A DNA stretch of 64,000 nt, taken from positions 1,364,001-1,428,000 of the forward strand of contig CP054186.1 of NCBI GenBank assembly GCA_015200025.1, read 5' to 3'. The notes beneath the pieces were generated by a model. The model did not search any database, was not told where the DNA came from, and was given only the letters and a program-made list of their open reading frames with translations. Within the stretch, counting starts at the first letter, position 1. Every line of letters begins with the position of its first letter. Of this stretch, positions 9,474 through 18,649 are shown one piece after another. The translations under genes were made by a program, and so were the position numbers. Origin of the DNA: Phycisphaeraceae bacterium (GTDB lineage Bacteria; Planctomycetota; Phycisphaerae; Phycisphaerales; UBA1924).

Positions 9474-9548
9474 TCGGGGTGGGCGGATTCGAACCGCCGA
9501 CCTCTTGACCCCCAGTCAAGCGCGCTAACCAAGCTGCGCTACACCCCG
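9474..9548 (-). tRNA. tRNA-Pro (anticodon GGG)
   Basis: The minus strand folds as a complete cloverleaf. The acceptor stem is CGGGGTG/CACCCCG with discriminator A. The anticodon stem is CTTGA/TCAAG around a 7-nt loop containing GGG. The T arm contains GGTTCGAATCC. The 3' CCA is not encoded. The D arm (GCGCAGC..GTTAGCGC) is standard. Confidence 0.95.
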
Positions 9549-9869
9549 ATGGGGAAGGCGATAATAGGCCCGGCCCTCACCATCCGGAGCGTTCGGGCGG
9601 CGGGTGGTCCGGGAACGCCCCGCGGCCGCGCACGGACCTCGCGTTTGTCGCCGGCGGGCCCTGGAGCCCGCCGGGGACGTCGCTTATGGGGAGGACCCGA
9701 GGGCCCACCCTGGGCCACAAAACGCGGCAGGGACGATCGTGGCGCGGATCGGGGTTGGCGCGCGCGCGGGCGGGCGGTCCGTGGCACGCGGCACGCGCTT
9801 TGCCGTGCAATCCGCGCGCCGCACGGCCGATCGAGATTGACCCGGCGGCGCGTTGAAGTGGGGATGAGG
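9549..9869. other. Intergenic region with one hairpin
   Basis: About 320 bases between the tRNA-Pro gene and the end of the gene at 9870. Open frames across it have no recognisable content. It contains a 9-bp inverted repeat (CCGGCGGGC at 9651-9659 with GCCCGCCGG at 9666-9674) without a U tract. The 5' side must include the tRNA promoter on the minus strand. Nothing else was supported. Confidence 0.5.
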
Positions 9870-10622
9870 TCAGCTGCTCCCGCCGCGGGCGGTCTCGAAA
9901 CCTTCGGGGAAGGGGTAGCTCGGGAAGACGCCGGTGTGCCCGTGGCGCCACATGGCGGGCGAGGGGTAGACGTCGCCGCGGAACCCGGCGTGGTAGAGGG
10001 TCTTAAGGACGCTTTCGAAGGAGGGCTCTCGCCCGTCGGGCCCGAGGAGACGGTTGACGCGTGCGTTGAGGAACGAGACGGTGGCGACGGGGTGCCGCTC
10101 GCGCCGGTCGCGGAGCATCTTGGCGCACGTGACGAACCCGCGCCCGAGGTCGTCGAGGGTGAAGTGCTTGCGGCCGCGCGGGCGGAGGAGGGCGAAGATC
10201 AGCAGGCTGTCGAGGTCGAACTTGAGGACGTAGGGCTCGCGGTCGTGGGCGGCGTGGACATCGACGGCCTGGTGGAACATCTGGGCGTAGCTGGTGACGG
10301 ACCTGGCGGACCATTGGCTCGCGGGGATGAGTTCGCAGAGCTGGGCGATGATGCCGTGGGAGTTGTCCTCGTCGTTGACGCCGCAGATCACGGTGCGGTA
10401 GCGCCCGTCGAGGAGGTCGCGGAGCATGTCCTGGCCCCAGAGGACGCGGAGGCGGGCGCCGGGGGTGAGTTTGCCCCCCGCGCCGGGAAGGAGGGTGACA
10501 CGGTCGGCGAAGGTGTCGGAACTGAGGAGCCGCCCGGCGTCCTCGTCGTAGAGGCGGACATCGGCGGCGGGGTCTTTGGTCGCGTCGCGTGCGGGGACGG
10601 GTGGGGGGACGGGTGGGGGCAT
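9870..10622 (-). CDS. Conserved-looking protein of unknown function
   Basis: A 250-residue, probably cytosolic protein with no signal peptide or membrane segment. I do not recognise the family. The N-terminal 20 residues are Pro-rich (MPPPVPPPVP). The rest is a normal globular composition with blocks such as TVICGVNDEDNSHGI, FDLDSLLIFALLRPRGRKHF and YHAGFRGDVYPSPAMWRHGHTGVFP. The last block, rich in His, Tyr and Trp, could form an active or ligand-binding site, but that is speculation. The start at 10622 follows GGAGGTGCCCC. It lies 57 nt downstream of the alpha/beta hydrolase gene on the same strand. Confidence 0.65.
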   Translation of the reverse strand: MPPPVPPPVPARDATKDPAADVRLYDEDAGRLLSSDTFADRVTLLPGAGGKLTPGARLRVLWGQDMLRDLLDGRYRTVICGVNDEDNSHGIIAQLCELIPASQWSARSVTSYAQMFHQAVDVHAAHDREPYVLKFDLDSLLIFALLRPRGRKHFTLDDLGRGFVTCAKMLRDRRERHPVATVSFLNARVNRLLGPDGREPSFESVLKTLYHAGFRGDVYPSPAMWRHGHTGVFPSYPFPEGFETARGGSS

Positions 10623-10678
10623 GGGGCACCTCCGCCGGGCGTGCGTTCGCCGGCGGTGGAGTGTACGACGGGCCGGGC

Positions 10679-11776
10679 TCAGCCCTTGGCGGGCTCGAGC
10701 CACCAGTCGATGACGTGGCCGAAGACGGGCCCGAAGCCCCCGGCGGCGCCCTGAGGCCCGCCGGGCGTGGCGAACCCGTGGTCCTCGCCGACGCGTCGCT
10801 CGACGGTGACGTCGCGTCCCCGCACGACGAGTTCGGCGCGGAGGGCGTCGTTGGACTCGACGGGGACGGCGCGGTCGTTGGTGCCGTAGGCGAGGTAGAC
10901 GCGGGCGTTGGACCTGGAGAGGGCGTCGATGGCCGAGTGTCGCATGAACGACGACCAGCGGGCGTGGGGGTGTCCCCATTCGAGGGCGTCGGGGTTGTCG
11001 GGATCGGCGGCGATGCGCTCCCAGGCGCGGTAGACCTCCTCGACGCGGTCTTCCCGCTCGGCCTCGGGCTCGTCGGGGGTCTGAGGGGCGCGGGCGAGTT
11101 GGGCGAGGTCGAAGAGCTGGGTAGGCCCCCCGCCGGCGAGGCAGGCGGCGTGCGTGACCCGGGGCTCGACGGCGGCGAGGGCGGCGGCCATATCGGCGCC
11201 CTCGGAGTGGCCCACCACCAGGACGCGGGAGGCATCGATGCCCGGGGTGGCGAGGGCGGCGTCGAGGGCGGCGCGCAGGGCCTCGCGCCAGCGTTCGTAG
11301 GTGTGCTCGCGGCGGAAGACGGGCGGGGCGTTGATCGCGGACCCGGGGTGCTCGGGGGCGTCGAGGAACTCGACGCCGGGCTTCTCGACGACCATGACGC
11401 GGAAGCGGTTGTTGGCGTCTCGGAGCAGGAGGTTCTGGAGCCCGCCGCCGAGGCGCCCGTCGGGGGCTTTCATAAAGACCGACGACGCGCCGGACCCCTG
11501 GATGAACAGGGCCAGGGGGGTGCCGGGATCGGGGGCGCCGGCGGGGGCGGGCGAGAGGTAATACGTAATGTCCCGGCCCAGGGTGTCCTTGGTTTCGTAT
11601 CGGTCGTAGGGGATGCCCAGGTCCTTGGCCTTGGCCTTGGGCTGGGGCGCGATGAGGGACCAGAGGTGGGCCGGGGCCTCGCGGGCGGCGGGGGTTTCGA
11701 TCCAGAGGCGTGCGCCGGCGAGGGCGGTCAGGCCGAGGATGGTCGCGGCGGCGTTGACGAACCAGGGGCGTCCCAT
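10679..11776 (-). CDS. Membrane-anchored alpha/beta hydrolase
   Basis: A 365-residue serine hydrolase with an N-terminal signal anchor (hydrophobic about 8-25). The nucleophile elbow is GHSEG, the acid is in YGTNDRAVP, and the base His is in EDHGF, so the triad is complete. An oxyanion-like IQGSGASSVF stretch is present. The ~45 residues between the elbow and the acid look like a helical lid (REDRVEEVYRAWERI). The substrate cannot be inferred. It is divergent from the amidohydrolase gene and precedes the unknown 250-residue gene. Confidence 0.85.
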   Translation of the reverse strand: MGRPWFVNAAATILGLTALAGARLWIETPAAREAPAHLWSLIAPQPKAKAKDLGIPYDRYETKDTLGRDITYYLSPAPAGAPDPGTPLALFIQGSGASSVFMKAPDGRLGGGLQNLLLRDANNRFRVMVVEKPGVEFLDAPEHPGSAINAPPVFRREHTYERWREALRAALDAALATPGIDASRVLVVGHSEGADMAAALAAVEPRVTHAACLAGGGPTQLFDLAQLARAPQTPDEPEAEREDRVEEVYRAWERIAADPDNPDALEWGHPHARWSSFMRHSAIDALSRSNARVYLAYGTNDRAVPVESNDALRAELVVRGRDVTVERRVGEDHGFATPGGPQGAAGGFGPVFGHVIDWWLEPAKG

Positions 11777-11862
11777 GGCACCCCGGGATGCGCGTGGGGC
11801 GGTTTCCCGTCGGGCTTCTGGAGGTCTGCGGCGGGTGGAGCCCTTGGGGTCAAGAATCGGTC

Positions 11863-13233
11863 ATGCCAGAACGGACCGAGGGCGCCGGCGTGGGTGGGGT
11901 TCGCGTGGGGCTGCGCGAGGCGCACGCGCACCTGCCGTGGCTCGGGCGGTCGCTCGCGATGGTGGACGTGGGTCCGGCGGGGTCGTTGGGCGAGGCGCTC
12001 GGGCTGGTGCGGCGCGAGCGGGAGCGGATGGACCGCGCGGGCGAGGGCGGGTGGGTGATCGCGGTCGGGGCTCGGATGGAATCGTGGGCGGAGCGGCGGT
12101 GGCCCACGCGGGCGGAGCTCGACGCGGCGATGGGATCTCGGGCCGGCTTTGTCATGTCGTTCGATTACCACGCGTTGGTGGCGAACGGCGCGGCGTTGTC
12201 GGCGGCGGGGGTGTCGCGCTCGACGCCCGACCCGGCGGGCGGGGTGATCGGGCGTGACGCCGACGGCGAGCCGACGGGGGTGATGCTGGAAGACGCGTGC
12301 CGGGTGGTGCGGGCGGCGGCGCCGGAGCCCGACGAGGCGGCCCGTGAGGGGCACGTCCGATCGGCGCTTACGCACTTGGCCGGGCTTGGGTACACGGGCG
12401 TGCACGACCTGCTGTCGCCCGCGTGGCTGGGGCCGATGCTGGGGGCGATGGAGCGGTCGGGGGAGCTGGGCTCGGTGGGGTTCGAGGAGGTGGGGTTGTA
12501 CGTGCCGGAGTCGGAGGCGGCGGGGGCGCTCGCGGGTCGGGGCGGGTGGGAGGGGGAGCGGGTGAGGCTGATGGGGGTGAAGGTGTTTTTGGACGGGACG
12601 CTCAACAGCCGGACGGCGTGGGTGCTCGAGCCGTTCCACGGGGCCTTGCCCGGGCTGGAGTGTGGGAAGGCGATGATGAGCCCGGGGGAGTTGGAAGGGG
12701 TGATGGAGCGTGCCGGGAGTGTGGGCCTGGGCGTGGCGGTGCACGCGATCGGGGACGGCGCGGTGCGTGGGGCGCTGGACGCGTGGGAGCGGGTCGGGGC
12801 CCATCGCGGGGGCGGGAGCCCGGGCGCGGAAGGCGCGTTCATGGCGGGGGGTGTTCCGAGGCTGCGGGTGGAACACTGCGAGGTGGTGGACGGGGCGGAC
12901 GTGGGGCGGTTCGCGGGTCTGGGTGTGGTGTGCGGCGTGCAGCCGTGCCACTTGCTGGCGGACATCGAGGCGCTGACGCGGTACCTGCCGCACCGCTTGG
13001 ACCGGGTGCTGCCGCTGCGGGAGTTGATCGACGCGGGGTGCGTGCCGGGGGAGTTGCTGTGGTTCGGGAGCGACGCACCGATCGTGGGTGCGGACCCCCG
13101 AGACAGCATCCGGGCGGCGGTGGGCCGCGGGCGGGGCGACGGGTCGGCGGTCATCGCGCCGGAGCAGGCGATCACGGCGGCGGAGGCGTGGGGGGCGTTC
13201 GGCGTGGTGGGCGCGGCGGCGCGGGGGACCTAG
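11863..13233 (+). CDS. YtcJ-like metal-dependent amidohydrolase (N-terminally short)
   Basis: A 456-residue TIM-barrel amidohydrolase of the YtcJ/family 3 type, hydrolysing an unknown amide. Metal-site motifs are visible: REAHAHLPW (HxH), GVKVFLDGTLNSRT, VAVHAIGDGAV, RVEHCEVV and FGSDAPI (terminal Asp). Family members normally start with about 60 residues of a composite beta-sandwich before the HxH; here the HxH occurs only about 20 residues from the ATG, so that half-domain is missing or very reduced. The ATG at 11863 is preferred over an upstream in-frame codon. It is divergent from the hydrolase gene at 11776. Confidence 0.8.
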   Translation: MPERTEGAGVGGVRVGLREAHAHLPWLGRSLAMVDVGPAGSLGEALGLVRRERERMDRAGEGGWVIAVGARMESWAERRWPTRAELDAAMGSRAGFVMSFDYHALVANGAALSAAGVSRSTPDPAGGVIGRDADGEPTGVMLEDACRVVRAAAPEPDEAAREGHVRSALTHLAGLGYTGVHDLLSPAWLGPMLGAMERSGELGSVGFEEVGLYVPESEAAGALAGRGGWEGERVRLMGVKVFLDGTLNSRTAWVLEPFHGALPGLECGKAMMSPGELEGVMERAGSVGLGVAVHAIGDGAVRGALDAWERVGAHRGGGSPGAEGAFMAGGVPRLRVEHCEVVDGADVGRFAGLGVVCGVQPCHLLADIEALTRYLPHRLDRVLPLRELIDAGCVPGELLWFGSDAPIVGADPRDSIRAAVGRGRGDGSAVIAPEQAITAAEAWGAFGVVGAAARGT

Positions 13234-13316
13234 AGTTTTCCGGCGGGGGAGGCGTTCTGCGACGGTGAGGGCGGGGTTAACCGCGGGCGGCCCATGGGCC
13301 CGGCGGGAGGTGCGTG

Positions 13317-14288
13317 ATGCGGGCGGACATCCGGTACAACAACATCATCGACTCGGACGAGGCGCGGATCGCGCAGGCGGCGGCGGACGCGGCGGCGGCG
13401 TTGCCCCACACGGAGATCGACGCCGACCGGTTCTATATCACGCAGCGGTACGACCTGTACACGCGCGAGAACCACGACGTGTGGCGCGAGATGTACCTCA
13501 AGCGGTGGGAGGTGCTGGAGAAGCAGGTCTCGCGGCAGTTCATCGAGGGGATGAAGATCCTCAGGCTGACGGGGGACCGGATCCCGCTGCTCGACGACCT
13601 GGTCTTGGAGCGGGACATCGAGGTGGCGGGGGGCGTGGTGATCCGGGCGGGGACCAGGCTCGACGGGATCAACAAGTTCCTCAAGGCGCAGTCGGACTGG
13701 GCGTCGTACGGCGTGCCGGGGTACCTGCCGGCGAAGTCGTTTTTCGCGTGCCTGGCGCAGCGTGAGTTCCCCACGACGGTGCTGATCCGCCCGCGGGAGG
13801 TGATGGACTACCTGCCCGAGCCGGACATTTTCCACGACGTGTTCGGGCACGTGCCGCTGCACACGCTGCGGGTGTTCGCGGACTTTTTGCAGACGTACGG
13901 GGGTGCGGCGCTCTTGTGCGACGACGAGGGGCACGTCAAGCGGCTGGCGCGGCTGTTCTGGTTCACGGTGGAGTTCGGGCTGATCGAGGAGGACGGGCGG
14001 ATCAAGGTGTACGGCAGCGGGCTGGTGAGCAGCCACGCCGAGAGCGAGTACGCGCTGTCGGGGCGGTGGGAGGAGCGCGGGGAGAAGGTTGAGGATTGCA
14101 CGGCCCGGCCGGTGCCGGTGTACCGCCCGTTCGACCTCGAGCGGGTGTGCCGCACGGATTTCGAGATCGACCACTTCCAGCCGATCTATTACGTGCTGGA
14201 GAGTTTCGAGCAGCTCCGCGACGCGATGAGCCGGTACGCGGAGGAGGTCATCGGCTCGTCGGGTCTCGCGGCGGCGGGGAAGCGTTGA
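13317..14288 (+). CDS. phhA: Phenylalanine 4-monooxygenase
   Basis: A 323-residue pterin-dependent, non-haem iron aromatic amino acid hydroxylase that converts phenylalanine to tyrosine using tetrahydropterin and O2. The iron-site block PDIFHDVFGHVPLHT (two His) is present. The Glu ligand lies in WFTVEFGLI and the active-site GSGLVSSHAE follows. It is somewhat longer than proteobacterial PhhA (about 260-280 residues), mostly through N- and C-terminal helices. ATG at 13317 is chosen over GTG at 13314 because GGGAGG sits 7 nt upstream. No pterin-4a-carbinolamine dehydratase gene is nearby. Confidence 0.93.
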   Translation: MRADIRYNNIIDSDEARIAQAAADAAAALPHTEIDADRFYITQRYDLYTRENHDVWREMYLKRWEVLEKQVSRQFIEGMKILRLTGDRIPLLDDLVLERDIEVAGGVVIRAGTRLDGINKFLKAQSDWASYGVPGYLPAKSFFACLAQREFPTTVLIRPREVMDYLPEPDIFHDVFGHVPLHTLRVFADFLQTYGGAALLCDDEGHVKRLARLFWFTVEFGLIEEDGRIKVYGSGLVSSHAESEYALSGRWEERGEKVEDCTARPVPVYRPFDLERVCRTDFEIDHFQPIYYVLESFEQLRDAMSRYAEEVIGSSGLAAAGKR

Positions 14289-14347
14289 AGGGCGTGGCGC
14301 GAGGCCCGGTCTCCAGACGACGCTTGTGCTCATGACATGGCGTCGGG

Positions 14348-14377
14348 TTGACGGAGTGGACCCGCACGCGGTACGGT
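14348..14377 (+). promoter_or_regulatory. Candidate promoter for the exported protein at 14.4 kb
   Basis: TTGACG (14348-14353), an 18-nt gap, then TACGGT (14372-14377), followed 45 nt later by a GGAGGAG Shine-Dalgarno and ATG at 14423. The -35 is strong and the -10 is weak. Confidence 0.4.
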
Positions 14378-14443
14378 GTCGGAGCGGGTCGATGCTCGCC
14401 CGTATTCACGGAGGAGATCACGATGAGATTTAACGCAAGGTTC

Positions 14444-14453
14444 GGGGGGGGGG
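14444..14453 (+). repeat. G10 homopolymer inside the signal-peptide coding region
   Basis: Ten consecutive G begin 7 codons after an ATG (14423) that has a perfect GGAGGAG Shine-Dalgarno. As written the frame stops at 14462. Removing one G joins this start to the large downstream reading frame. It may be a slippage switch or a sequence error. Confidence 0.85.
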
Positions 14454-14474
14454 TCGGCGTGTGATTGGGTCCTC

Positions 14475-15917
14475 GTGTGCGTGCTGGGGATGATGTGGGC
14501 GGCACCGACTCTCGGTCTATCGTGCACTCAGGCGTGGATTCGGTTCTTCGGGAATCCTTCGTTCACCGAGGGTTTGATGGGGGCCGGCTCGCCCGCCTCC
14601 GGGAAGAGCGTTGCCTTCCGAGAGCTCATTGACTTCGATGACGGCGGCACGAAGCGGATGATCGCGGTTGGCCAGATCGCGCCGAGGCTCGGGAATCTCA
14701 TCCTGGCCCCCAACGCGACCCCGCACGGCGTGGCGGCGTGGAACGGCCTGGCATGGAGCACGCTGGTCGGGTCATCGGGGCGATACGTCTCGGAGGGCTC
14801 CGCGGGAACGCTCCATCACAACGGGAGTTCGACCGATCTCTACGTGGCGGGTCTCATCGCCGACGGGCAGGCCGAGATCAAGGGGATCGCGCGGTGGGAC
14901 GGGTCGGATTGGACCGTGATCGTGACGCTGGGCACCCACGATGTGGTCCGCGCGATGGCCTCGTACGCGGGTGACCTGTTCTTCGGCGGGGTGCTGTACG
15001 ACGCGATCGAGCAACGGCACTTCCTCGGTCGCTGGAGCGCGGGGACAGCGTTTGATCGTGACTATTTCCCAGCGTCGGAGGGGACACTGTTTATCGTGAA
15101 CGACCTGATCGGATTCACGAGCAACGGGACGGAACGGGTGTGGTGCGCTGTGAGCCGCGATTCGACGAACGGGACCTCGCGGGTGTACCGGCTCGACCTG
15201 GTCGCGGGTCGGCCGTTCGTTGAAGAGATCGTGGACGACGAATCGGCGTCGGATACGCGGACGCTGGAAGTCGATACCACGACGGACCCCGCGTCGCTGG
15301 TGGTGGGCGGCGATGCGACGACGAAGGGCGCGGTGCTCCGGCGGGTCCCTCCGAATGGGCAAGGGGCCGGGGCGTGGGAACGGGCGGCGCCATCGAACTG
15401 GCTGACCGGGTCGGGGGTGTGGGCGTTGAAGTTGTTGCCGGTCGGCGGCGGCCTGAGGCTGGTCGCGGGCGGGGTGAACATGGTGATCGCGGACGATGAG
15501 GATGAATCGTTCATCGGACCGGGGCTGGTGAGCCTCGATCCGCAGGGCAGGTGGGAGGTCTCGCTGGGGCAGCCGTCGTACAACGGGGAGGACACGGAGG
15601 ACGCGCTGGTCACGGCGTTGTGCGTTTACACGGACGACTGCGGGGACGCGTACGTCATGGTGGGTGGGGAGTATTTCGGGGTCTACCTGGCGGGCGAGGA
15701 CCGGTCGATCGAGTGCTCGAAGATCGCCGGGTTCGGGCCGGACAAGGGCGACTTCAACTGCGACTTCTCGATCGACTTCTTCGACTACAACGATTTCTTG
15801 CTGTGCTTCGAGGAGGCCGTGTGCCCCGGCGGCGTCACCGCCGACTTCAACTGCGACGGGTTCGCGGACTTCCTCGACCTGGACATGTTCCTGTTCTGGT
15901 TTGCTCCGCCGGAGTAG
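14475..15917 (+). CDS. Exported dockerin-like protein, start frameshifted by a G10 tract
   Basis: The open frame encodes 480 residues from a GTG, but the natural start is almost certainly the ATG at 14423, which carries the only good Shine-Dalgarno (GGAGGAG). With nine rather than ten G at 14444-14453 the protein would begin MRFNARFGGGSACDW and run straight into the hydrophobic stretch VLVCVLGMMWAA, a complete signal peptide. The body looks like a repeated beta-propeller-type fold (recurring Gly-rich GG-V, W-G and AG-L strands). The C terminus holds two dockerin-like Asp repeats (DFNCDFSIDFFDYNDF and DFNCDGFADFLDLDMF). The function is unknown. Expression in the assembled state would be off or need an alternative start. 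Confidence 0.75.
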   Translation: MCVLGMMWAAPTLGLSCTQAWIRFFGNPSFTEGLMGAGSPASGKSVAFRELIDFDDGGTKRMIAVGQIAPRLGNLILAPNATPHGVAAWNGLAWSTLVGSSGRYVSEGSAGTLHHNGSSTDLYVAGLIADGQAEIKGIARWDGSDWTVIVTLGTHDVVRAMASYAGDLFFGGVLYDAIEQRHFLGRWSAGTAFDRDYFPASEGTLFIVNDLIGFTSNGTERVWCAVSRDSTNGTSRVYRLDLVAGRPFVEEIVDDESASDTRTLEVDTTTDPASLVVGGDATTKGAVLRRVPPNGQGAGAWERAAPSNWLTGSGVWALKLLPVGGGLRLVAGGVNMVIADDEDESFIGPGLVSLDPQGRWEVSLGQPSYNGEDTEDALVTALCVYTDDCGDAYVMVGGEYFGVYLAGEDRSIECSKIAGFGPDKGDFNCDFSIDFFDYNDFLLCFEEAVCPGGVTADFNCDGFADFLDLDMFLFWFAPPE

Positions 15918-15923
15918 GCTTGG

Positions 15924-17030
15924 CTAGGGCTCGCTCCCGCCGACGTCGAGGCCACGGAGCCCGTGTCGGGTCAACAGGGCGTGGACGGCAGGGAATTCCC
16001 TACGACCCGAGTGGTTGCCCGGGTACACGGGATCCCAGGGGGCGTTCGAGTTGAACGTCGTTCCCCAGGTCAGGCTCCGCTCGTTGGGGAAGTTGGGGTT
16101 CTGACCAGGGTTGGTTTGTTCGATCGTGTACGTCCGAACGGAGCCGTCGAAGAACGAGTATGGGCTCGACGATTGCGAGGCGAGGTAGAAGATCGGCCTC
16201 GGGCCCGAGTGGTGGTCGGCCTTATCGAACTGGGCGACCTTATTGGACGGGAAGAGGATCTCGGCCGAGTGGCGACGGCCGAAGATTTTCCAGGAGCCCG
16301 TGGTTCCGAGCGGGATGTACGCCGTCCAATCGTCGGAGAGTGGGGCGCACGAGCGTTGTCCCTGCGCGTGATCGTTGGTCCACGCGGAGATCGTCGTGTA
16401 ATACGATGATTGAAAGCCTACTCGACGCTCTGTTGTGCCACGGATGATCGGCCATGGGGACTCGATTCTCCAGGGCGAGCGAACATCTTGCGTGACCGCG
16501 TACTGCCAACGCTTCACGTAACGATCTTCCGGGCAGATGACCGCGGGCTCGGGGAGTCGACCCGAATAATATTCGATAATCCCGAGGTAGGTGTAGATCG
16601 GTGAAGGGATCCAGGGTGACGGTACATCGAACTGATCCCAACCCGTTTTCTCGCGGAATATGTGCGTGGCGTGACGAGCGGCCGCGACTTCGGGCGATCG
16701 GACGCTGGGGCGGAGGTCGTCGTAGGGGGTGTTGTAGGGGCCTTCGTCGGGCTGCCAGTTGAGGGTGCCGATGGCGTCCTTGGCATCGAGCCCGTAGGCG
16801 GCCTGGGCGCGGGGGAACTGGGCCATGTTGGAGAGGCAGGCGGCGGCGCGTCCGGCGCGGCGGGCGCCCGACAACGCCGGGAGCAGCATCCCCAGCAGTA
16901 CCGCGACTATGGCGATGACCACCAGCAGCTCGATCAGCGTGAATCCGCGGTGCGGCGCGGGCATTTCCTGGGCACGGATCTCCCCGAAGTCCGCCGGCGC
17001 GTGGGTGGGGGTCGGGGTGGGAGTTCGCAT
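15924..17030 (-). CDS. Type II pseudopilin-like (DUF1559-family-like) protein
   Basis: A 368-residue protein with a prepilin cleavage site, [19 protein letters not shown], where Glu+5 and the hydrophobic helix are canonical. It is preceded by a Thr/Pro-rich leader. The late FFDGSVRTY resembles the DG motif near the end of DUF1559-type planctomycete pseudopilins. Such proteins are processed by PilD-type peptidase and sit in or near a type II secretion/type IV pilus-like machine; no machinery gene is in the window. The start at 17030 lacks a Shine-Dalgarno; Met-23 (16964), directly before the prepilin motif, is an alternative. Base composition falls below the neighbours around 16.2-16.6 kb. Confidence 0.85.
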   Translation of the reverse strand: MRTPTPTPTHAPADFGEIRAQEMPAPHRGFTLIELLVVIAIVAVLLGMLLPALSGARRAGRAAACLSNMAQFPRAQAAYGLDAKDAIGTLNWQPDEGPYNTPYDDLRPSVRSPEVAAARHATHIFREKTGWDQFDVPSPWIPSPIYTYLGIIEYYSGRLPEPAVICPEDRYVKRWQYAVTQDVRSPWRIESPWPIIRGTTERRVGFQSSYYTTISAWTNDHAQGQRSCAPLSDDWTAYIPLGTTGSWKIFGRRHSAEILFPSNKVAQFDKADHHSGPRPIFYLASQSSSPYSFFDGSVRTYTIEQTNPGQNPNFPNERSLTWGTTFNSNAPWDPVYPGNHSGRREFPAVHALLTRHGLRGLDVGGSEP

Positions 17031-17138
17031 CGGAGGGAGCCTGTAACGAGGGCGAATGCCACGAGGGACGTTAGTTTACGGCCGAGCCTCCGGCGACACC
17101 AGACCCTAACAGGGGACCGGCGGATGAGAAGAGTGGGT

Positions 17139-18476
17139 TTAGGCCCTGACGAGGCGGTCGCCCATCTCGCGGGCGTAGGGGGCCATGGCGTTGCGGGTGT
17201 CGATGACGAGGCGGGCGTGGCGGGCGACGGCGGCGTAATCGAAGGCCGAGTGGTGGGTGGCGATGAGGACGGCGTCGGCGTCGGCGAGGGCCTTGGGGGT
17301 GAGCGGGACGCTGGCCATGACGAGGTCGTGGCGGCGCATGCGGTGGGTGCGCGGGACGTGGGGGTCGGAGTACTCGACGCGGGCGCCGCGGTCTTTGAGG
17401 AGGCGGATCAGCTCGAGGCTGGGGCTCTCGCGGACGTCGGCGATGTCGGGCTTGTAGGCCAGGCCCAGCACGAGGACGCGGGCGTCCTTGACGGGGGTGC
17501 CGCGGTCGGAGAGGGCGCGGGCGAGGCGGTCGATCACGCGGGCGGGCATGGCGGTGTTGATCTCGCCGGCGAGCTCGATGAAGCGGGCGGGGGTGTGGTG
17601 CTCCCTGGCCTTCCAGGCGAGGTAATAGGGGTCGATGGGGATGCAGTGGCCCCCCAGCCCGGGCCCGGGGTAGAAGGGCATGAACCCGAAGGGCTTGGTG
17701 GCGGCGGCGTCGATGACCTCCCACACGTCGACGCCCATGGGCTCCAGGATCGTCTTGACCTCGTTGACCAGGGCGATGTTGACGGCGCGGAAGACGTTCT
17801 CGAGGATCTTGGCGGCCTCGGCGACCTCGGCGGAGGCGACGGGGATCACCGTGTCCACGGGCCCGGAATAGAGCGCGACGGCGAGGTCGCGGGAGGGGTC
17901 GTCGAGACCGCCGACGAGCTTGGGGATGGTGCGCGTGGTGTGGGTGGTGCGGCCGGGGTCTTCGCGTTCGGGGGAGAACGCGACGAAGAGGTCGACGCCG
18001 GGGGTGCGGGGCGAGGGCGAGGCGTCGAGGAGGGCGGGGAGGAGGTCGTGGCGGGTGGTGCCGGGGTAACTGGTGGATTCGAGAACGACCAGGACGCCCG
18101 GGCGGGCGTGGCGGCCGATGTCGCGGGCGGTGCGGGTGACGTAGGAGAGGTCGGGCTCGTGATGGGGGCCCAGGGGGGTGGGGACGCAGACGACGACGGC
18201 GTCGGCGTCGGCGAGACGGGCGTGGTCGGTCGTGGCCTCGAAGCGCTGGCCGGACGCGAAGGGGCGTGCCAGGTCGTCGCCCAGGTGGGGAAGGTAGTTG
18301 AGCCCGCGGCGGAGGGCGTCGGGCTTGGCGGGGTCGGTGTCGATGCCCAGGACGCGGAACCCCGCGCGGTGGAAGGCGGCGAGGAGGGGGAGGCCGACGT
18401 AGCCCAGGCCGACCACGGCGACGAGCGCGTCGCGGGATTGAAGACGTTGGCGGAGGTCGTGGGCGAGGGTTTTCAT
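17139..18476 (-). CDS. Nucleotide-sugar dehydrogenase (UDP-N-acetylglucosamine/mannosamine type)
   Basis: A 445-residue NAD-dependent enzyme that oxidises C6 of a UDP-sugar to a uronic acid by two two-electron steps. The Rossmann GLGYVGLPL is at about residues 23-31. The central domain contains NEVKTI and the catalytic Cys is in GGHCIPIDPYYL. The C-terminal UDP-binding domain has GLAYKPDIADVRESPS. The SPERxDPG block (SPEREDPGR) is typical of the WbpA/WecC/VipA branch rather than UDP-glucose 6-dehydrogenase. It probably supplies a precursor for capsule or O-antigen, but no polysaccharide cluster surrounds it. It is divergent from the FHA-phosphatase gene. Confidence 0.9.
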   Translation of the reverse strand: MKTLAHDLRQRLQSRDALVAVVGLGYVGLPLLAAFHRAGFRVLGIDTDPAKPDALRRGLNYLPHLGDDLARPFASGQRFEATTDHARLADADAVVVCVPTPLGPHHEPDLSYVTRTARDIGRHARPGVLVVLESTSYPGTTRHDLLPALLDASPSPRTPGVDLFVAFSPEREDPGRTTHTTRTIPKLVGGLDDPSRDLAVALYSGPVDTVIPVASAEVAEAAKILENVFRAVNIALVNEVKTILEPMGVDVWEVIDAAATKPFGFMPFYPGPGLGGHCIPIDPYYLAWKAREHHTPARFIELAGEINTAMPARVIDRLARALSDRGTPVKDARVLVLGLAYKPDIADVRESPSLELIRLLKDRGARVEYSDPHVPRTHRMRRHDLVMASVPLTPKALADADAVLIATHHSAFDYAAVARHARLVIDTRNAMAPYAREMGDRLVRA

Positions 18477-18649
18477 GGGTGGTTCCCGGACGGGAGGGTC
18501 GAGGTGAGGGACGCGGGCGAGAAGAAAGTGGGAGGTCTGGCGAGGCGAGGGGGCGTGGGGGTCGGCGAGGCTGTATCCTTGGCGTCGGGCCGGCGGTCGG
18601 TTCGGGCGTCGGGTTGGGGCGAGGTTGTTGGCGGGCGGGCGGCGGAACG

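Noticed and set aside
9395..9532. An N-terminal extension of the small membrane protein gene upstream of 9394
   Set aside because: The frame runs back through a rho-independent terminator and the tRNA-Pro gene; the Met at 9394 opens directly into the first membrane helix.
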